Assembly: GCA_001632425.1 (NCBI GenBank)
Contig: KV425560.1
Coordinates: 418,418-482,417, forward strand
Direction: 5' to 3'
Source: Neolentinus lepideus HHB14362 ss-1
Lineage: Eukaryota > Basidiomycota > Agaricomycetes > Gloeophyllales > Gloeophyllaceae
DNA: 64,000 nt
The notes below the pieces were generated by a model. It was not told the DNA's origin. It saw nothing but the letters and a program-made list of their open reading frames with translations, and did no database searches. Shown here one piece after another: positions 1 through 12,911 of the stretch. How positions within the stretch are numbered: position 1 is the stretch's first letter; the number at the start of each line of letters is the position of its first letter. The translations under genes and the position numbers were made by a program.

Positions 1-2248
1 GTCTGGGTTCGGTCGAAACGCTGGAAAACATGGGATGCGAAAAACCCTCCAACGTTCCTGCGGACTTCACGAAAGGGCCGTGAGGATAAGGGTGACATAT
101 ATCTCGAGCCGGAAGAGTGGGTTACCAAGGCTCGTTGTTCTGACATGCTTTGACCTTTCTTTGCTTCTGCACCAGTTCGTTCATTCTCAAAGTGAAAGCT
201 GCAGAGATCACGCCTTCTGGTGACGACTCATTTATTCGCTGTCGGACTACTTCTAAGACACCCCTCAGATCAGTATCATATGGGCTATACTATGCGTTTC
301 CCTCGTGCTCTCTCAATTCGGGATGATCTCGTCATCTCAGATTGCATGACGGCCACAGGTCTAACAGATTGCTTAAGACCGTGGACATGTTACTGATCAA
401 TTCGCAGGTGTCATGGAGACTCTCCGGTCTGAAAAAAAAAGGAAAATGGAGAACGAGGAACAGTAAGCCCTAGCCCAGCTTATCAATGGCTTCGTGCTAA
501 AAACGATCAGAAAAACCAAGAAGAAGCAGAAAACGACAACCAAGGTGACATCCAGTTCAGAGTGTTTCTCCTGTACAAGTTAACATCTTTGACAGCCAAC
601 CTTGATGCCTGAATACAAAGGCCATGACCTGAAGGAGGTGGTTGTAGCATCGGATCTTTTCGAAGGCATGACGTTCAGTAAGTGCTTGTCTCCGGTCACT
701 TTGTGGCGAGTATGATTCACCTTTCGATAGTGGTGGCATCCGATCCTAAATCTCGCACGGGGGAACAGGATAAGAATGAACTCCTGAAGAAGTTAGGGTC
801 GCGTTGCACTCTTCATACAAATGTTTATTTCTTTGCAGGATCAAGGCCCACGGTGGTACTTGTGTACAGACAGTTCGGAATCGACTGGATGCGTTCGTTG
901 TCTATGGTGGCAATATTATGCGTATGTGGCTTGAATCGTGCTTACACACGGTGACCTCACCTTATCATCGATCAGCCTACGACCTCAATTTGTTGATGAA
1001 GAAAGGGACACATGATATTATCAAGCCAACTTGGATTCTGGATACCGTATCGAAGGGGGAATTAGCTCCGTTCCATAAACGGTAGTTCTTTCGTTTCCTA
1101 ACAACATTATTCATTTAATGTAATGAAACCAGGTATTTCTTCTATGCGACTGCGAGTCGGGCAGCGAGCGTAGAATACAATCAAGATGACGAGGAAGACT
1201 TAGAGCCTGCGATCCAGGGTGCTAGCCACGCGGGCTTATCATCAGATCCTAAGCAGATCAAGACTGATGACGCCGCATCAGAAACCGAAACTAGTGACTG
1301 GTTCAAGGTTGACAGACCTGCAGTACAAGAGAAATCTGCTGCTGATGAGGAATCGGCGACCGAGTCTGATGATGATTCCGACAATGCAGACGTCAATCCT
1401 GGCGAGGATGACGATGATTGGTTCAAGATCAAACCAGATGTTAGCTCAGTAGGGTCAGACGTGGCTGATGAGATGGTATGTGCGGATTCGGTACATAGGA
1501 ATGCACTAATATCCAACAGTCTCAGATTGACCTTACTGACGATCCGAAGGTGCGTAGGCTCGCAATGGTCGCCATGCTCGTATTGATTCCTTCCTAGGGG
1601 TCTCTAGTTACTCTAGAGACCTCACAGACTATGCGATCCGACCAGGATGACAGCGTGAAGATGGGTGAAGATGATTCTGCCATGGAATATGACCAGGAGA
1701 AGATTTTCAGGCACCTGTATGTGGCGATGCCACTTATTGTGGATACACTACCTGACACAGACGCAGATGCTTCTATCTCGATACCCCACAGAATGCTCGG
1801 AACCGTAGCTTGCTATTGAAGTCAACGAAATATGAGCAGCAGATAAATGTCAGGTCAGGAGGCCAGTATCAGAACGTCAGACATGTACTAAGGCAGATGC
1901 ACCAGTTTCACAGAAATAAAGAATCTGATCTTAGAGAATGGTGGTAAAGTGGTCGACTTGGACGACCCGAAATTAACGCATATCGTTATCGACAAAAGGG
2001 ACGACAGTCGACGAGTGGAACTGATGAAACGTACTGCCAAGTGAGTCCTCCCGCTTGGTCCTCGCAGGCATCTAGTTGAAGTCAATTCGCGTGAAGGCCG
2101 AAGCGACGCCACTTGGTCGTATCAGAGTTCATCCAGGCTTGTCTTGACGAGGAGACGTTGCTCGACGAAGACGGTAAGTAGCTACTGGTTCCTGTGGCTC
2201 ACTCATAATTGGTTAATTGTTGTTAAAAAAAAAGAATTTATGCCGTAG
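1..2248 (+). CDS. LIG4: DNA ligase IV, C-terminal part (5' end outside window)
   Basis: ATP-dependent ligase that seals double-strand breaks in non-homologous end joining, working in the nucleus with an XRCC4/Lif1-type partner. The window enters the gene in the OB-fold region. Exons at 1-116, 176-219, 269-358, 408-462, 511-544 and 596-677 join in frame to give EPEDSFILKVKAAEI, then GYTMRFPRALSIRDD, then a basic KKKQKTTTK stretch typical of the ligase IV linker. BRCT 1 follows (VVVASDLFEGMTF, IKAHGGTCVQT, HDIIKPTWILD), then an acidic linker at about 1170-1650. BRCT 2 has DLDDPKLTHIVIDKRDD and HLVVSEFIQACLDEETLLD. The last intron joins GAC-G to AA-TTT-ATG-CCG-TAG, giving a C-terminus of DEDEFMP. 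The tandem BRCT pair separated by a linker is diagnostic for ligase IV rather than ligase I. Exons between 1085 and 1900 were not all resolved. The catalytic lysine domain lies upstream of the window. Confidence 0.93.
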
Positions 2249-2554
2249 TTGTATGTGCTACTAGCTAATCGACCTGCTACAAATCGGATTATAATGGGAC
2301 TGATGCTTCGGGAGTACTTACTAGTACAATGTTCAGTCTCGACGAGGTATAATCAATAACACAACACAACGAGCAGAACAGGTAAAGCGTATATCGACAG
2401 AAAGCAAGTAGCAATCAAGAGAGATCTAAATCAGATACACCGAAAAGTTCTCGTTCGTCGAATAAATACAAATAGTCTTACACCCCAAAAACCGAGAATG
2501 AAACAAATAGACATGTGACAAATATCTATCATACAGGGGTGGAGCGGGAATGAA
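2249..2554. other. Convergent intergenic region between LIG4 and the forkhead gene
   Basis: Shared 3' flank of two convergent genes, rich in A/T and holding a short A-tract. No coding signal or repeat was seen. It probably carries the two overlapping or adjacent 3' UTRs. Confidence 0.5.
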
Positions 2555-5322
2555 TCAGAAGTAGCGCGATAAACGACCCGGGCTCGAAGCATCCGGGCTC
2601 TCGTACAACAACCCACGTTCAGCGCGCCCGTACAATCCCACCGGGCTATCACCCGCACTGCCCAATCGCGAGAGCTCGTCATTGAGGATCGCAGATGGGT
2701 CATTGGGATCGTAGAACTCTCCTGCCGCTAAGATACTGCTGCGGAAAGGACTAGGGAAAGGACTGCGGAGAGGCGTCCGTCCGCTGCCAGGATTCGGAAA
2801 CGTGAGGCGCTTCGGTGTGACGGGCAAGAAGGGCAACCCCGAATCCGAGCTGGAGTACTTCTCCGGGGTGTGGAGGTGCTCAGGCAAGGGAAGTGGAGAG
2901 CCGACGCGGGCTTCAGTCGCGGATGGATCCTCTGCACCACTGGAATCAGGCACGGGGTGCGGTGCAGGAGGATCCAAGTGCGTCTTATAGTGGGATAAGT
3001 TGATTGATGGGCTCATATTCAGGCCTTTATGAGAGATAGGTGTTCGCACAGGAGATAGTTGCATGATGCTGGAACTCTTGCGTTTCCGTGGAGGCGTTTG
3101 AGGTAGGCCTAACGGGCTCACGACGTTAGGAAAAATGGGAGGCGGGGATGGACTCGAAGAGCGTAATCGTGACTTGGCTCTGGCCTTCAGCGCGGAGGGC
3201 CGCATAGAAAGAGGAGATTCGAGTCTCGGTGGCTGTGAGGACGCATTAATATATTAACAAATAGATTGAGGCAAATATAACTTGCCAGTCTCTGCGGAGC
3301 CTTGCCTTTCCGATTAGACTCTCGTAATGTGATAGCAGGCGCGAGATCACCGAAAACATCACCAAGGCCATCGTCGAGACCCGGGAAGCTCGCAACACTG
3401 GGAGCGGGACTGATGCTCCTGTCACGCTCATTTCCCAATATTCTCGGCATCACGCGAGGTGATTCCTGACTCTCATCATCAAGCGGGGGGCTCGAGCTAC
3501 TGGAGGTGCTATTATGGTGGACAAGATCCGGAACAGCGGACGATGTAGTCGACTCTGGCGGTGATACGGGCCGCGAATCGAGGGAAAGGTAGGAGGATGA
3601 GCGGGACAAGACGGAAGAGCTCGTGGAGGATCTGGTAGCGGGATGTGACCGAATTTGTTTGTAGTAGTCAGGTAGAGGCGGAAAATAGACTTCCGCGGAC
3701 ATATGACGATCAGAGGGAGGGTATATCGGGTAGTACGGCTGGTGATGATCGTACGAGTGTCTCGAATGAGGTATAGGCGGGAATAGCGGGTTCGCATGTG
3801 AGATAGGGATCAGTTCAGGGCGGGACGCAGTCACATACGAACTCGAAGCGCTTCCAGACTCCGACTCAGCTTTCTTGGGGCGTTTAATTTTCTTATGACC
3901 CAAGTCTTCAGCAGTACGCTTCTTGCCCTTGCCGGAGCCGTCCATCATATCCTTACAGAACCGCTTGTCAAAGCCTCCGTTCTTGAAGCAGTCAAGGTCA
4001 TCGTCCCAGATCGCCCAGAGGGTGCGGCCCTTCGCCTTACCAGCAGCGCCCTCGCCGCTGCGAGCGCTGTCATCACGCTCTTCGCGATTGACTTTGCGGA
4101 AGACGGCGGTGGTGGATAGGACGTGCCGGATAGAGTTCATCCACGTTTGTTCTCCACCACCTCGCTTGAAGTGCGGGTATACAATAGTGATGAATTCATA
4201 GATTTCTTGGAGGGTGAGGCGGTGACTTGGGGAGGCAAGGATGGCTTGACCAATGAGCGCAGCATATGATTGTTGCGGCTTCGCGGAGCTGTAAGGGCCG
4301 GGTGGCAGGGTGAACGGGAGGTTATCGTATTCTGATTCAGGTGGAGCAGGACCCATGGCTACGGGTGAGGAGACGGTATTTATGATGCGGACAGGGGAGC
4401 TGGAAGGTATAGATGATCGGTCTGGTGAAGACTGGGCAATTGCGGCGCGGTAGTAGTTGTTCTCCTTCCTGGGTGTAACAAGGGGAGCCTCTGACGTAGG
4501 AAACTGTATTCCTATTAAATATAGGTATATTTTCTCATAAAAGAGTTCACGCACTGCATTGCTCCTGATAAAGATAGACGGGGACGAGACACGAGACGAA
4601 GACGGAACTTTGATCTGCGAACGGGATAAGGTCTCTCTCATTTGTTGGCGGCAAGTGCTAACCTCAGGCAGGCGTGAAGATTGGGATTCTTCCAAGTACC
4701 TATAGTGGCGCAAATGCGAAGGCGACACATCGGTCGCTTCCGGCTGTGGACACGCGTCATCAGCGGTAGAAACAGGGCTACACAATACGTAGAGCATCAC
4801 CTTTGGTGACAGAGGCTCAGGACACGGTTCGGGGGTTGGAACGCGTGTTAAACCGCGAGCGTGCATGAAACTATCGAGGCTGATGGACCCCGCTGGAGAT
4901 GGCGACGGTTGTTGCATTCTGCGCTTCTCCTTGCCTCGTTTCAACTTCCTTGCCCTCTCTCTATTCTTCTTTTCTATCACCTGATCCATGCTTGGTCTGG
5001 CACGGAGAGGGGGCAGAGGTGGTTCGAGATACTCTGACTTGACGGGTGTGGTCGGGGACGGCGAGCGGGGTCGCGCAAACGACGCGTTGGTTACGGACGT
5101 CGAGCGCGATCGCGACAAGGACCTTGATAAAGTCCGTATAGCTTCACGACTTTCACTCCGTTCTTGAGAGAACACGCGTAACGACGATGCATTGTCCGAG
5201 GCAAGGAATTGTCGCATTTCTACAGTGTACCGGGTGAGGTCCTCCCTGGACATTCCAAGGGTGCGCAAAATTTGGAAGACGTCGGGCTCCTGTGCAGAAG
5301 GGGCAGAAGGGGGGTCCGCCAT
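2555..5322 (-). CDS. Forkhead-domain transcription factor
   Basis: Nuclear DNA-binding regulator. The forkhead (winged-helix) domain lies at about residues 340-455, starting KPQQSYAALIGQAI and containing LTLQEIYEFITIVYPHFK, a recognition-helix region WMNSIRHVLSTTAVFRKV and GRTLWAIWDDD. The rest is low-complexity and Ser/Pro-rich, with RS-type and basic stretches near the N-terminus (residues 60-135). Start ATG at 5320-5322 opens with MADPPSAP. A 51-nt in-frame segment at 4507-4557 has good intron ends (GTGCGT...ACAG) and is probably spliced out. A second intron at 3233-3281 joins a last exon (2555-3232) with several SP/TP sites, including PPRKRKSSS and TPISHKGLNMSPS, of the kind CDK targets. 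Length is about 900 aa. The recognition helix has Val where nearly all family members have Asn after Arg-His. Orthology to yeast Hcm1/Fkh-type proteins is a guess; the class is certain. Confidence 0.88.
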
Positions 5323-5522
5323 CGCGAAATGGGGGAAATAGAGGGAAAGTCGGTAGAGAGGGTCTCGCAGGGGAGAGGCAAAATATTAGACGCGAAGTGG
5401 CCGACAATCCAGACACAATTATGTAATTTCCAAGAAAGGAAACTCTGTGGGTGTTACGCCTGCTACCGCACTTCACTAGTCACTATCGAACTGCACGTTG
5501 GCGACCCCAAGTACGGCCTGCC
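5323..5522. promoter_or_regulatory. Divergent promoter region, forkhead gene / AP-1 gamma
   Basis: About 200 bp separate the two start codons, so both genes must share this stretch for 5' UTR and core promoter. No TATA box was seen, which fits two housekeeping-type promoters. Inferred from layout only. Confidence 0.45.
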
Positions 5523-8500
5523 ATGCCTTATTACAATCTAAAGGGTGAGTTGAAGTCATACTGCTCAAGGCACTCTGTCCCAACTGAGAAAATTTAGCCC
5601 TTATAAAGGCCATTCGGGCGTGCAAAGTGAGATTGATCCATGCATACACCAGTGTAGAACGTAACATTGTGTTTAGACTGTCGCAGATGAACGGGCCTTG
5701 ATCCAACAAGAGTCTGCCGCCATACGGGCATCTTTCAGAGAAGAAGACACTTATGCCAGATACAACAATATCGCGAAACTCTTGTACATCCACATGCTCG
5801 GCAACCCCGCGCACTTCGGCCAGATTGAATGTCTCAAGCTAGTAGCGAGCCCTCGCTTCGCGGACAAGCGGCTGGGATACCTTGGCATCATGCTGTTGTT
5901 GGATGAGAATCAAGAGGTTCTCACTCTGGTCACGAACTCACTGAAGAAGTATGTGCACATGCCAATAGTTATTGGAGGAACGCTACTGACGCTTTGCGTT
6001 CGATGCGATAGTGATATGAACCACACGAACATGTATGCGGTTGGATTGGCCCTGTGTACTTTTGCAAACATTGCATCGGAGGAGATGTCGCGGGACTTGG
6101 CTAATGAGATCGAGAAGCTGCTGGGATCTAGTAACACGTACATCCGAAAAAAGGCGCGTATCTTTCTCCAAGGGACACGCTATTCATCAACTGTGTTGCT
6201 GATCGTAGGCCTCACTGTGTGCTCTCCGAGTGATCAAGAAAGTCCCTGAACTCACCGATCACTTCACGTCGAAATGCAAACACCTTCTGACCGACCGGAA
6301 CCACGGGGTCCTACTAACAGCCACTACTCTTGTCACCGAAATGTGCCAAATCGACCCATCCTGTCTTCAGGAGTTCCGAGAAGTGAGTGTTCTTCCTCAA
6401 CAGGGGATGGAAACAGCCTGACATGTTGATAATAGGCAGTACCACTACTCGTACGATACCTGAAGGCATTAGTCACCACTGGATATAGTGCGGAGCACGA
6501 TGTGTCCGGAATCGCAGATCCTTTCTTACAGGTCAAGATTCTCCGATTGCTACGCATCTTGGGCAAGGGCGACCAACATGCCAGTGAAACGATGAATGAC
6601 ATCCTCGCCCAGGTAGGCACTACTTCTTCGCTGTAATCTTATCACAGATCTGAGACATATCGCAACAGGTAGCCACTAATACAGACGGGACTAAGAATGT
6701 CGGCAACTCCATCCTGTACGAGACGGTGCTCACAGTCTTAGAAATCGAAGCAGACAGCGGTCTGCGTGTCATGGCGATCAACATTTTGGGCAAATTCCTC
6801 AGCAACCGAGATAACAACATCAGGTAAACTTCAGTCGATATTGTCTACGTTTATCCAGGTCTTTCGCTATGCTCCTTAGTTCAATGATGTTCATGTCCAA
6901 GCCTGAGCATCGTTCGGCAGTGTAGGAGCATCACGAGTGACACAGATCAAGGTTTAGAAGGCGTGTTCTTGTTTCTAACCGACTTCTTTCTGCTCAGGTA
7001 TGTCGCCCTCAACACCCTAAACAAGGTCGTATCTATGGACACCAACGCCGTCCAACGACACCGAAATACGATTCTAGACTGTCTGCGCGACGGCGACATC
7101 TCTATTCGGCGGCGTGCCCTCGAGCTCTCTTACGCCCTTATTAACGAGCAGAACGTCCGGCTGATGGTTCGAGAGCTCCTCGCGTTCTTGGAAGTCGCAG
7201 ACGACGAGTTCAAGCTAGGAATGACTACCCAGATATGCCTGGCTGCGGAACGATTCGCGCCGAATAAGCGGTGGCATATTGATACGGTGCTGCGCGTATT
7301 AAAGCTGGTAGGCAGTGTCCAACGTGCAGGAATCCGGAGTCCTAATACGTCTTCTAGGCTGGTAATTTCGTCCGCGAGGAAATTTTGTCGGCGTTCATTA
7401 GGCTGGTTGCACACACGCCTGAGCTGCAGGCTTACACGGCGTCGAGACTATACACCGCCCTCAAAGCAGATATTTCGCAGGAATCGCTTACGTTGGCGGC
7501 AACTTGGGTCATTGGAGAGTATTGTGAGGTTCTGCTTGAATCAGGAATAGTTGAGGAGGAGCAGACGAAACCAGTTTGTAACTCATTATATCGATGTTAC
7601 ATGGCGTACAGAATGTCTTCTTCAACAGGTAACCGACGCGGAACTCGTCGATCTCCTTGTCTCTGTACTCGACTCCGCCTACGCCAACTTCCTCATCAAG
7701 CAGTTCGTACTCGCAGCGATCACCAAAATGTCTGCCCGCCCTATTAGTCCTGTACAACAAGACCGGATAGGGATGCTCCTGACGAGTTACACAACGCATC
7801 CGGACCTGGAACTTCAACAGAGAGGTGTGGAGTTCGCGAGCTTGTTTAACCTGGGAGAGCTTAGAAGCGGTGTACTTGAGCGAATGCCGCCACCAGAGCT
7901 GAAGGCCACGGTCCTTGGTGTTGGTGAGTCGCAAGGTGACACATAGGTGTCTTGTCTGACTTGTGCTTAGTCAGCGAGAATAAGCCTGTTGGGTCAACGC
8001 AAGCAGGCAAGGAGGTTAGATTAATTCTTCTGCGGTTTTCGTTCCTTTCCGACATCAATTGTTAAACAGGGTGATTTACTGGGCGACGATATATCGTCCA
8101 GTGCAGCACCAGCAACCAATGGGACTGTACCTGTCCGAACGAATGAAGACTTGCTCGCAGAGATCTTTGGCTCGGCACCTAGCGCATCTCAGCTGGCATC
8201 ACCTGTCTCCGCGCCAGGACAGAAGAAGACTTCTACAATTGACGACATCCTTGGTCTCTTTGACTCAACACCCGCCTCGACTACTTCTTCCCCAGCACCT
8301 GTCCCTCCACAAATCCCCTCCGCATCCTCGTTACCACAGACGCGGTCGCCACCACCCGCTCACGCTCAGCCCACCGCGTCACGTCTGCAATCTTACACCG
8401 CTTATGAAAAGAATGGTCTGAAGATCACGTTAACGCCACAGACCAGTGCTGTGCGGCCAGGAGTGGTGAATATACTGGCGAGGTTCCAGGCGACGGCTGG

Positions 8501-8850
8501 ACAGTCTGTGGACAGTCTCGTCTTTCAGGCTGCGGTGCCAAAAGTATCTCGTTCCTGTCGAATACAACGTGAACCGAGACTGACTTCATCTTATCTGCAG
8601 TCACAACAGCTGCAGATGCTGCCGATGTCGAATCCGAACGTCAACCCTGGGTCTGTGGAGACACAGCAGATGCGCGTCATAGCACCGCCCGGGGTAAGCA
8701 TGTCTGCATTCCAACTACATCGTTCTCCGTTAATGTGATCCGTAGAGCAATATCCGACTGCGTCTACGGATATCGTATTCTTCGGGGGAAGCGGTACAAG
8801 ACCAAGTAGACTTCGCAGGATTTCCGCCTGGCCTCACTGGCGGTTCATGA
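5523..8850 (+). CDS. APL4: AP-1 complex subunit gamma (gamma-adaptin)
   Basis: Large subunit of the AP-1 clathrin adaptor, sorting cargo between trans-Golgi and endosomes. Start ATG at 5523. Exon 1 (5523-5544) plus the next two short exons give [17 protein letters not shown] followed by [17 protein letters not shown], the near-invariant N-terminus of gamma-adaptins. The armadillo-like trunk runs from about 5690 to 7950 (for example [43 protein letters not shown]). The hinge (about 8060-8390) is Ser/Pro/Ala-rich and carries acidic-leucine boxes ([19 protein letters not shown]) of the kind that bind clathrin. The C-terminal ear (GAE domain) begins [17 protein letters not shown] and ends with a spliced exon coding [16 protein letters not shown] and the terminal [10 protein letters not shown] before TGA at 8848-8850. 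About ten short introns. Length about 840 aa matches the family; nothing looks broken. Confidence 0.95.
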
Positions 8851-8972
8851 TGTATCATAGATTTTACTCGCACTTTGATATGGATACCTGTTGCGACGGT
8901 CACTGTACTGCACTCAAGGATTACTCTATATGACAATACAAATACAGCATAAAGACACAGTGACGATATAAA

Positions 8973-11900
8973 CTAAATAAACATCTGCAGCGGGTATCTG
9001 TCATACACATTGGGGCCTTCACTCAGCTCACCGACGTCTGGATAAAATGGCACGAGAGCGTCAGCAGCCCCTAGATAAAGGGAGTTGTAGATCCGCCAGT
9101 AAACCTGCCAAAGGGATCAGCATTTGATAATGGATCAAAGAACTGCGTTGCTTACCTCTCTGACTTTCCGAGCGGGATGGAACAGACCTTGCATAACGTA
9201 GCTTAACAACACACCAGGTCCCAACGTTACACGCATTGCCTCGATAGCTTCCATGACTGCGCCGATGACGTGAGGCGAGGTTTCGAAGCAGTTTGGCCAA
9301 ACCAAATTCATGAGATGCAACATCGAGTCCTCACAACCAAGACCGGCAACGCCGAGAGCCAAGTGCTTGACGATCGTACTTGCGGTCTGACGATGTACAA
9401 GATCACGATCCGTAAGGGCATCCTCGAGCATCGTCACAACAGAGTCGACGTAGTAGGCCGACTGCGGACCGACATATTCGAAGACGAAGGATAGCGCTTT
9501 CAAACAACCAGTCCTGACGTTCAACTCCGCCGTTCGGTACTCGTTGAGGATAGCGGGAATACAAGTAAACGCTGGTTGAGAAAATAATCAGATTTAAACG
9601 GTGTGTACAACAAAGGTATATAACTCACGGCCACAGGTCTCAGCCACGATGGCAATGGCAACAGTACTGCAAACACGGCTCTGACGCTCCTGGACACGCA
9701 AGTTCGTAAGGAGAACTTGCAGGACGTCTTGAGGGCCCAAACTCTTCGCGATATAACCAAAGGAATTGACAGCAGCTCGTCGGATAGCCTTCTTATGCGC
9801 CTTCAGCAAATCCAGAAGCTCGAAACATATACGCATCCATTCACGAGCCGGCACCATCTCAGCACCACGATCAGCTAAATTGAAGGTTAAGTAAATAACA
9901 GTACATAACAAGCGCCGATGGTGCTCACCAATACGACCAATCAAGTTGATCGAAGCTTCTTGCACTTTCTCGTGACGGTTACGCAGAATAGGAGTCATAC
10001 GAGGCACTGCAAGATACCATGAGTGATCGACAACTTCGGAAGTCGGGCATAACACTCACGGAGGTCCTTGACAGGAGGATTCATTTGCGTCATACCCACA
10101 ACATTGGCAATAGCACCTTCCGCCGCGATGATACTTCCTAGCGTATCTGGGTATTCTTCACCAAGCTGCTCGAACAGGACGAGACCAAGCTTGCTCAGTA
10201 GCTGGTCCTCGCCGCACTGCTTGATGACGACGGCGAGACGCGTTGTCAGATCAGCTGCTTGTTGACGGACTTTCGCACTCTTATTATTCAATCGCCACAG
10301 GATGGTCGACACGATCTGGGTGAGATAGGGCTTGACCCGAATACCGAGAGCATTGACGACAGTACCAAAACCGTCCAGCATGACCTGATCCTCAGTTGTC
10401 TGCTCCTGAAAAGAGTAGATAATACCGTCGACAAGCCGAACTTCCAGCCGCTCGTCAATGTCCGACGCGCCCAACGAGGCGACGACCTTCGTGATGGTCT
10501 CCATTACCATCTTTCGGTAGGGCTCTGCTTCGTCCTTCAGATCATTAACGATACGGCCCACGATCTCAGAGACGCCCGCCTTCTGCGCCAGCTCTACAGT
10601 CGTCTCGACGACCTGCTTGTAGTTTCGGCGATCGAGAGCCATGCGGCGGACCCAGAACGCCTTGAAGAAGTCGGGAAGGATATCCTGCTTGATATACTGG
10701 GGAGTGACACCCTCCGTAGCGGCACATTGCTTCACAACCTTCAAGACAATCTTCTTCATCTCTTCATCCGAGGTCTGGAACTCACGAATAAGAATGACAG
10801 TCACTTCCTTCGTGTAGTAGGAAGCATATTCAGGGTCCATGAGTGGGATGATGAAGCCGATGGCCTTGAGGAACGCAGCGAGACCCTTGCCACGGTGGAG
10901 ACGGATACCGAGCCAGAGAGGCTTCAGGACATTGTCAAATGATTCAATACCATAAGGCGCGGCGGCTTCCGCGAGGGCAGCCAATGCGAGAGCAGTCATC
11001 GTCCGAACCTTTTGCTGCTCGTCTTGTAGTCCGTGTGCAACACAGTCGACAAGATTACGCAAGTGGGGGAGTACGGCGCAACCCATCATAATAGCAATCT
11101 GCTGAACGATACGAATACCAGTGTGACGAGCCTGCCATGACTTCTTGGAGCGACAGACGGCCTTTAAGAAGGGAAGGAGAGACGGAATACCGAGGGCGGA
11201 TGCAACAACAGAGAATGCGCGAGCAGTAGTATTACGCACGTATTCATCGGCATGGTCGATATCCGGGCGCATGGTCGAAATCATATGGGCGAGACCAGCA
11301 GCTTTCGAAAGGTTGGAGATAATTTCGCGCCCTTCAACGCGAGCATAGTAATCCTCGTCGATCAACAGAGGCTCGATGACAACAAGGATTTTGTGAACAT
11401 ACGGTCGAACAAGATCGTCAAGCTTGTACAAGACGCGGTCAATGACCTTGACAAGCAGGTGCCGCTCTTGGTCTTCCAGAGTGCGCTCCATGAGTAACGG
11501 GAGGATCTTGTCGAACAGAGGACCAGCGCCGAACTCACGAGCCTTGTCAGTGATTTGGCGCAAGGCAGTCTTACGAACGGGAGGAGTACCATTTTTTATC
11601 TTGAGGAGGAGGCGCATGATCTTGCGCTCCTTCATCTCGTCCACAGACAGCTCGGTCTCATCTTCCTCCTTGAGGATTTTAGCGAAATATTGTGCATCCT
11701 CGGGTTTGAAGAAAGCAAGATTACCGACTCCCGGGATTTCAGTGGGTAACTCAGGTGCAAGACCGGCGGCAGCAGCGACGGCGGCGGCATCCGAACTTTC
11801 CTTGATCTCGAAGCCACCCAGGCTTGCCGAGATCGGGGTTGCCGTGAGCTTTCGCGGGGCGACGAGAGGGGCGTACCCGGGAGGGGGCGTTACGATGCTA

Positions 11901-12622
11901 TAGCCTTGAGAAGGAAGAATAGCGTCCAACTCCTCGTCCGTGAGATACCGATTGTGCTTGTCCTCAGTCATGAAGCCAGGAGCATTCATGAGAATAGGGA
12001 TAGGGGGCGCGTCGGGTTGCGCTGCGGGTGTCTGATCCCATCGCGAACGCTTGGGCGTTTCACCGGGTGCTACATTCACGTCGGCGGGAGTAGCGTCCCA
12101 TCGTGAACGACGTTTCTTAGGCGCTGACGACTCCAACGCCTGATCAGACCACTCCTTTTCGTCTGCCTTGATAGCCTCTTTCCTCTCATCTTCATCGCCC
12201 ACGTCCCATCTCCGTTTCCGCTTCGACCCAGTAGCAGCGGCAAGCTCTTGAGCTACTGCTTGAATCTCAGCTCTTGGGGGCGTCCTGTCCAAATCCATGT
12301 TCTCCTTCCCGTCTTCTCTGTCCTGCTTCTCTTTCTCCTCAATCAGCCTCTTTACCCTCTGCTCCTCCTTCTCCAGCATCTGTAACCTCATCGCATCTCT
12401 GTAGCCTGAGTCATCTCCATCCGTGAAAGCGTCCCCGCTCTCGTTCGCTACACGACTGAAGCGTCGGTTGTGGTAGTCCGACTGTCGAGCAGCTATTTGG
12501 CGCTTAGACGCCGTCTCTGCAAACGGATCGACATCCTCTTCCTCGGCGAGCTCTGCAAACTCTTGGAGGACTTCCTTGGGTGCAGTGAACGAGTCTACCA
12601 ACCTTGGCGTTTCTTCCGACAT
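8973..12622 (-). CDS. HSH155: U2 snRNP splicing factor 3B subunit 1 (SF3B1/Hsh155)
   Basis: Core HEAT-repeat protein of the SF3b complex. It clamps the U2/branch-site helix in the nucleus during spliceosome assembly. ATG at 12620-12622 ([10 protein letters not shown]) is preferred over an in-frame upstream ATG at about 12718 because a pyrimidine/CAA-rich leader precedes it. The N-terminal part carries RWD/RWDxTP motifs ([31 protein letters not shown]), the U2AF-ligand motifs that bind UHM domains. From about residue 380 on, the protein is HEAT repeats, highly conserved ([52 protein letters not shown]). The DEQQKVRT segment contains the lysine equivalent to human K700. The first and largest exon ends near 10060; four or so further exons follow. 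The last codes [17 protein letters not shown] and ends PLQMFI at TAG 8973-8975. Complete. Confidence 0.96.
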
Positions 12623-12911
12623 TGTTGTTGTGATTGTTGTAGAGAAAGTAGACGAGCAACCGCTGTCGAAATGGGTAGAAAGCAAGCTGAATAAGGATTG
12701 GGTCTGCGATTCCCACACAGAGTTCAGTCCTTACGTAACACAAGGCCGCCCCACCCCTGCTCCTAAGGAGATACAAGAAAGAATGGAGATGAGGGACACA
12801 ATGCTAAAGGAGTACCCAAACTGGAAGGGTCTTGAGGATTCTATTGGTTAGATATGCTGCATATACACACAATACATTGTCACTCTACAGACCAAGACGA
12901 GGACCAACTCT
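12623..12911. promoter_or_regulatory. SF3B1 5' flank and Mad1 3' flank
   Basis: Region between the SF3B1 start and the Mad1 stop, holding the SF3B1 promoter. A plus-strand frame is open from 12576 to 12851 but its first in-frame ATG is only at 12783, so I do not call a gene there. No TATA box was seen. Confidence 0.4.

Noticed and set aside
9995..12718. Longer SF3B1 N-terminus starting at about 12718
   Set aside because: The extension is Ser/Thr-rich and unlike the family. The ATG at 12622 follows a CAA-rich leader typical of a 5' UTR and gives the usual N-terminus.
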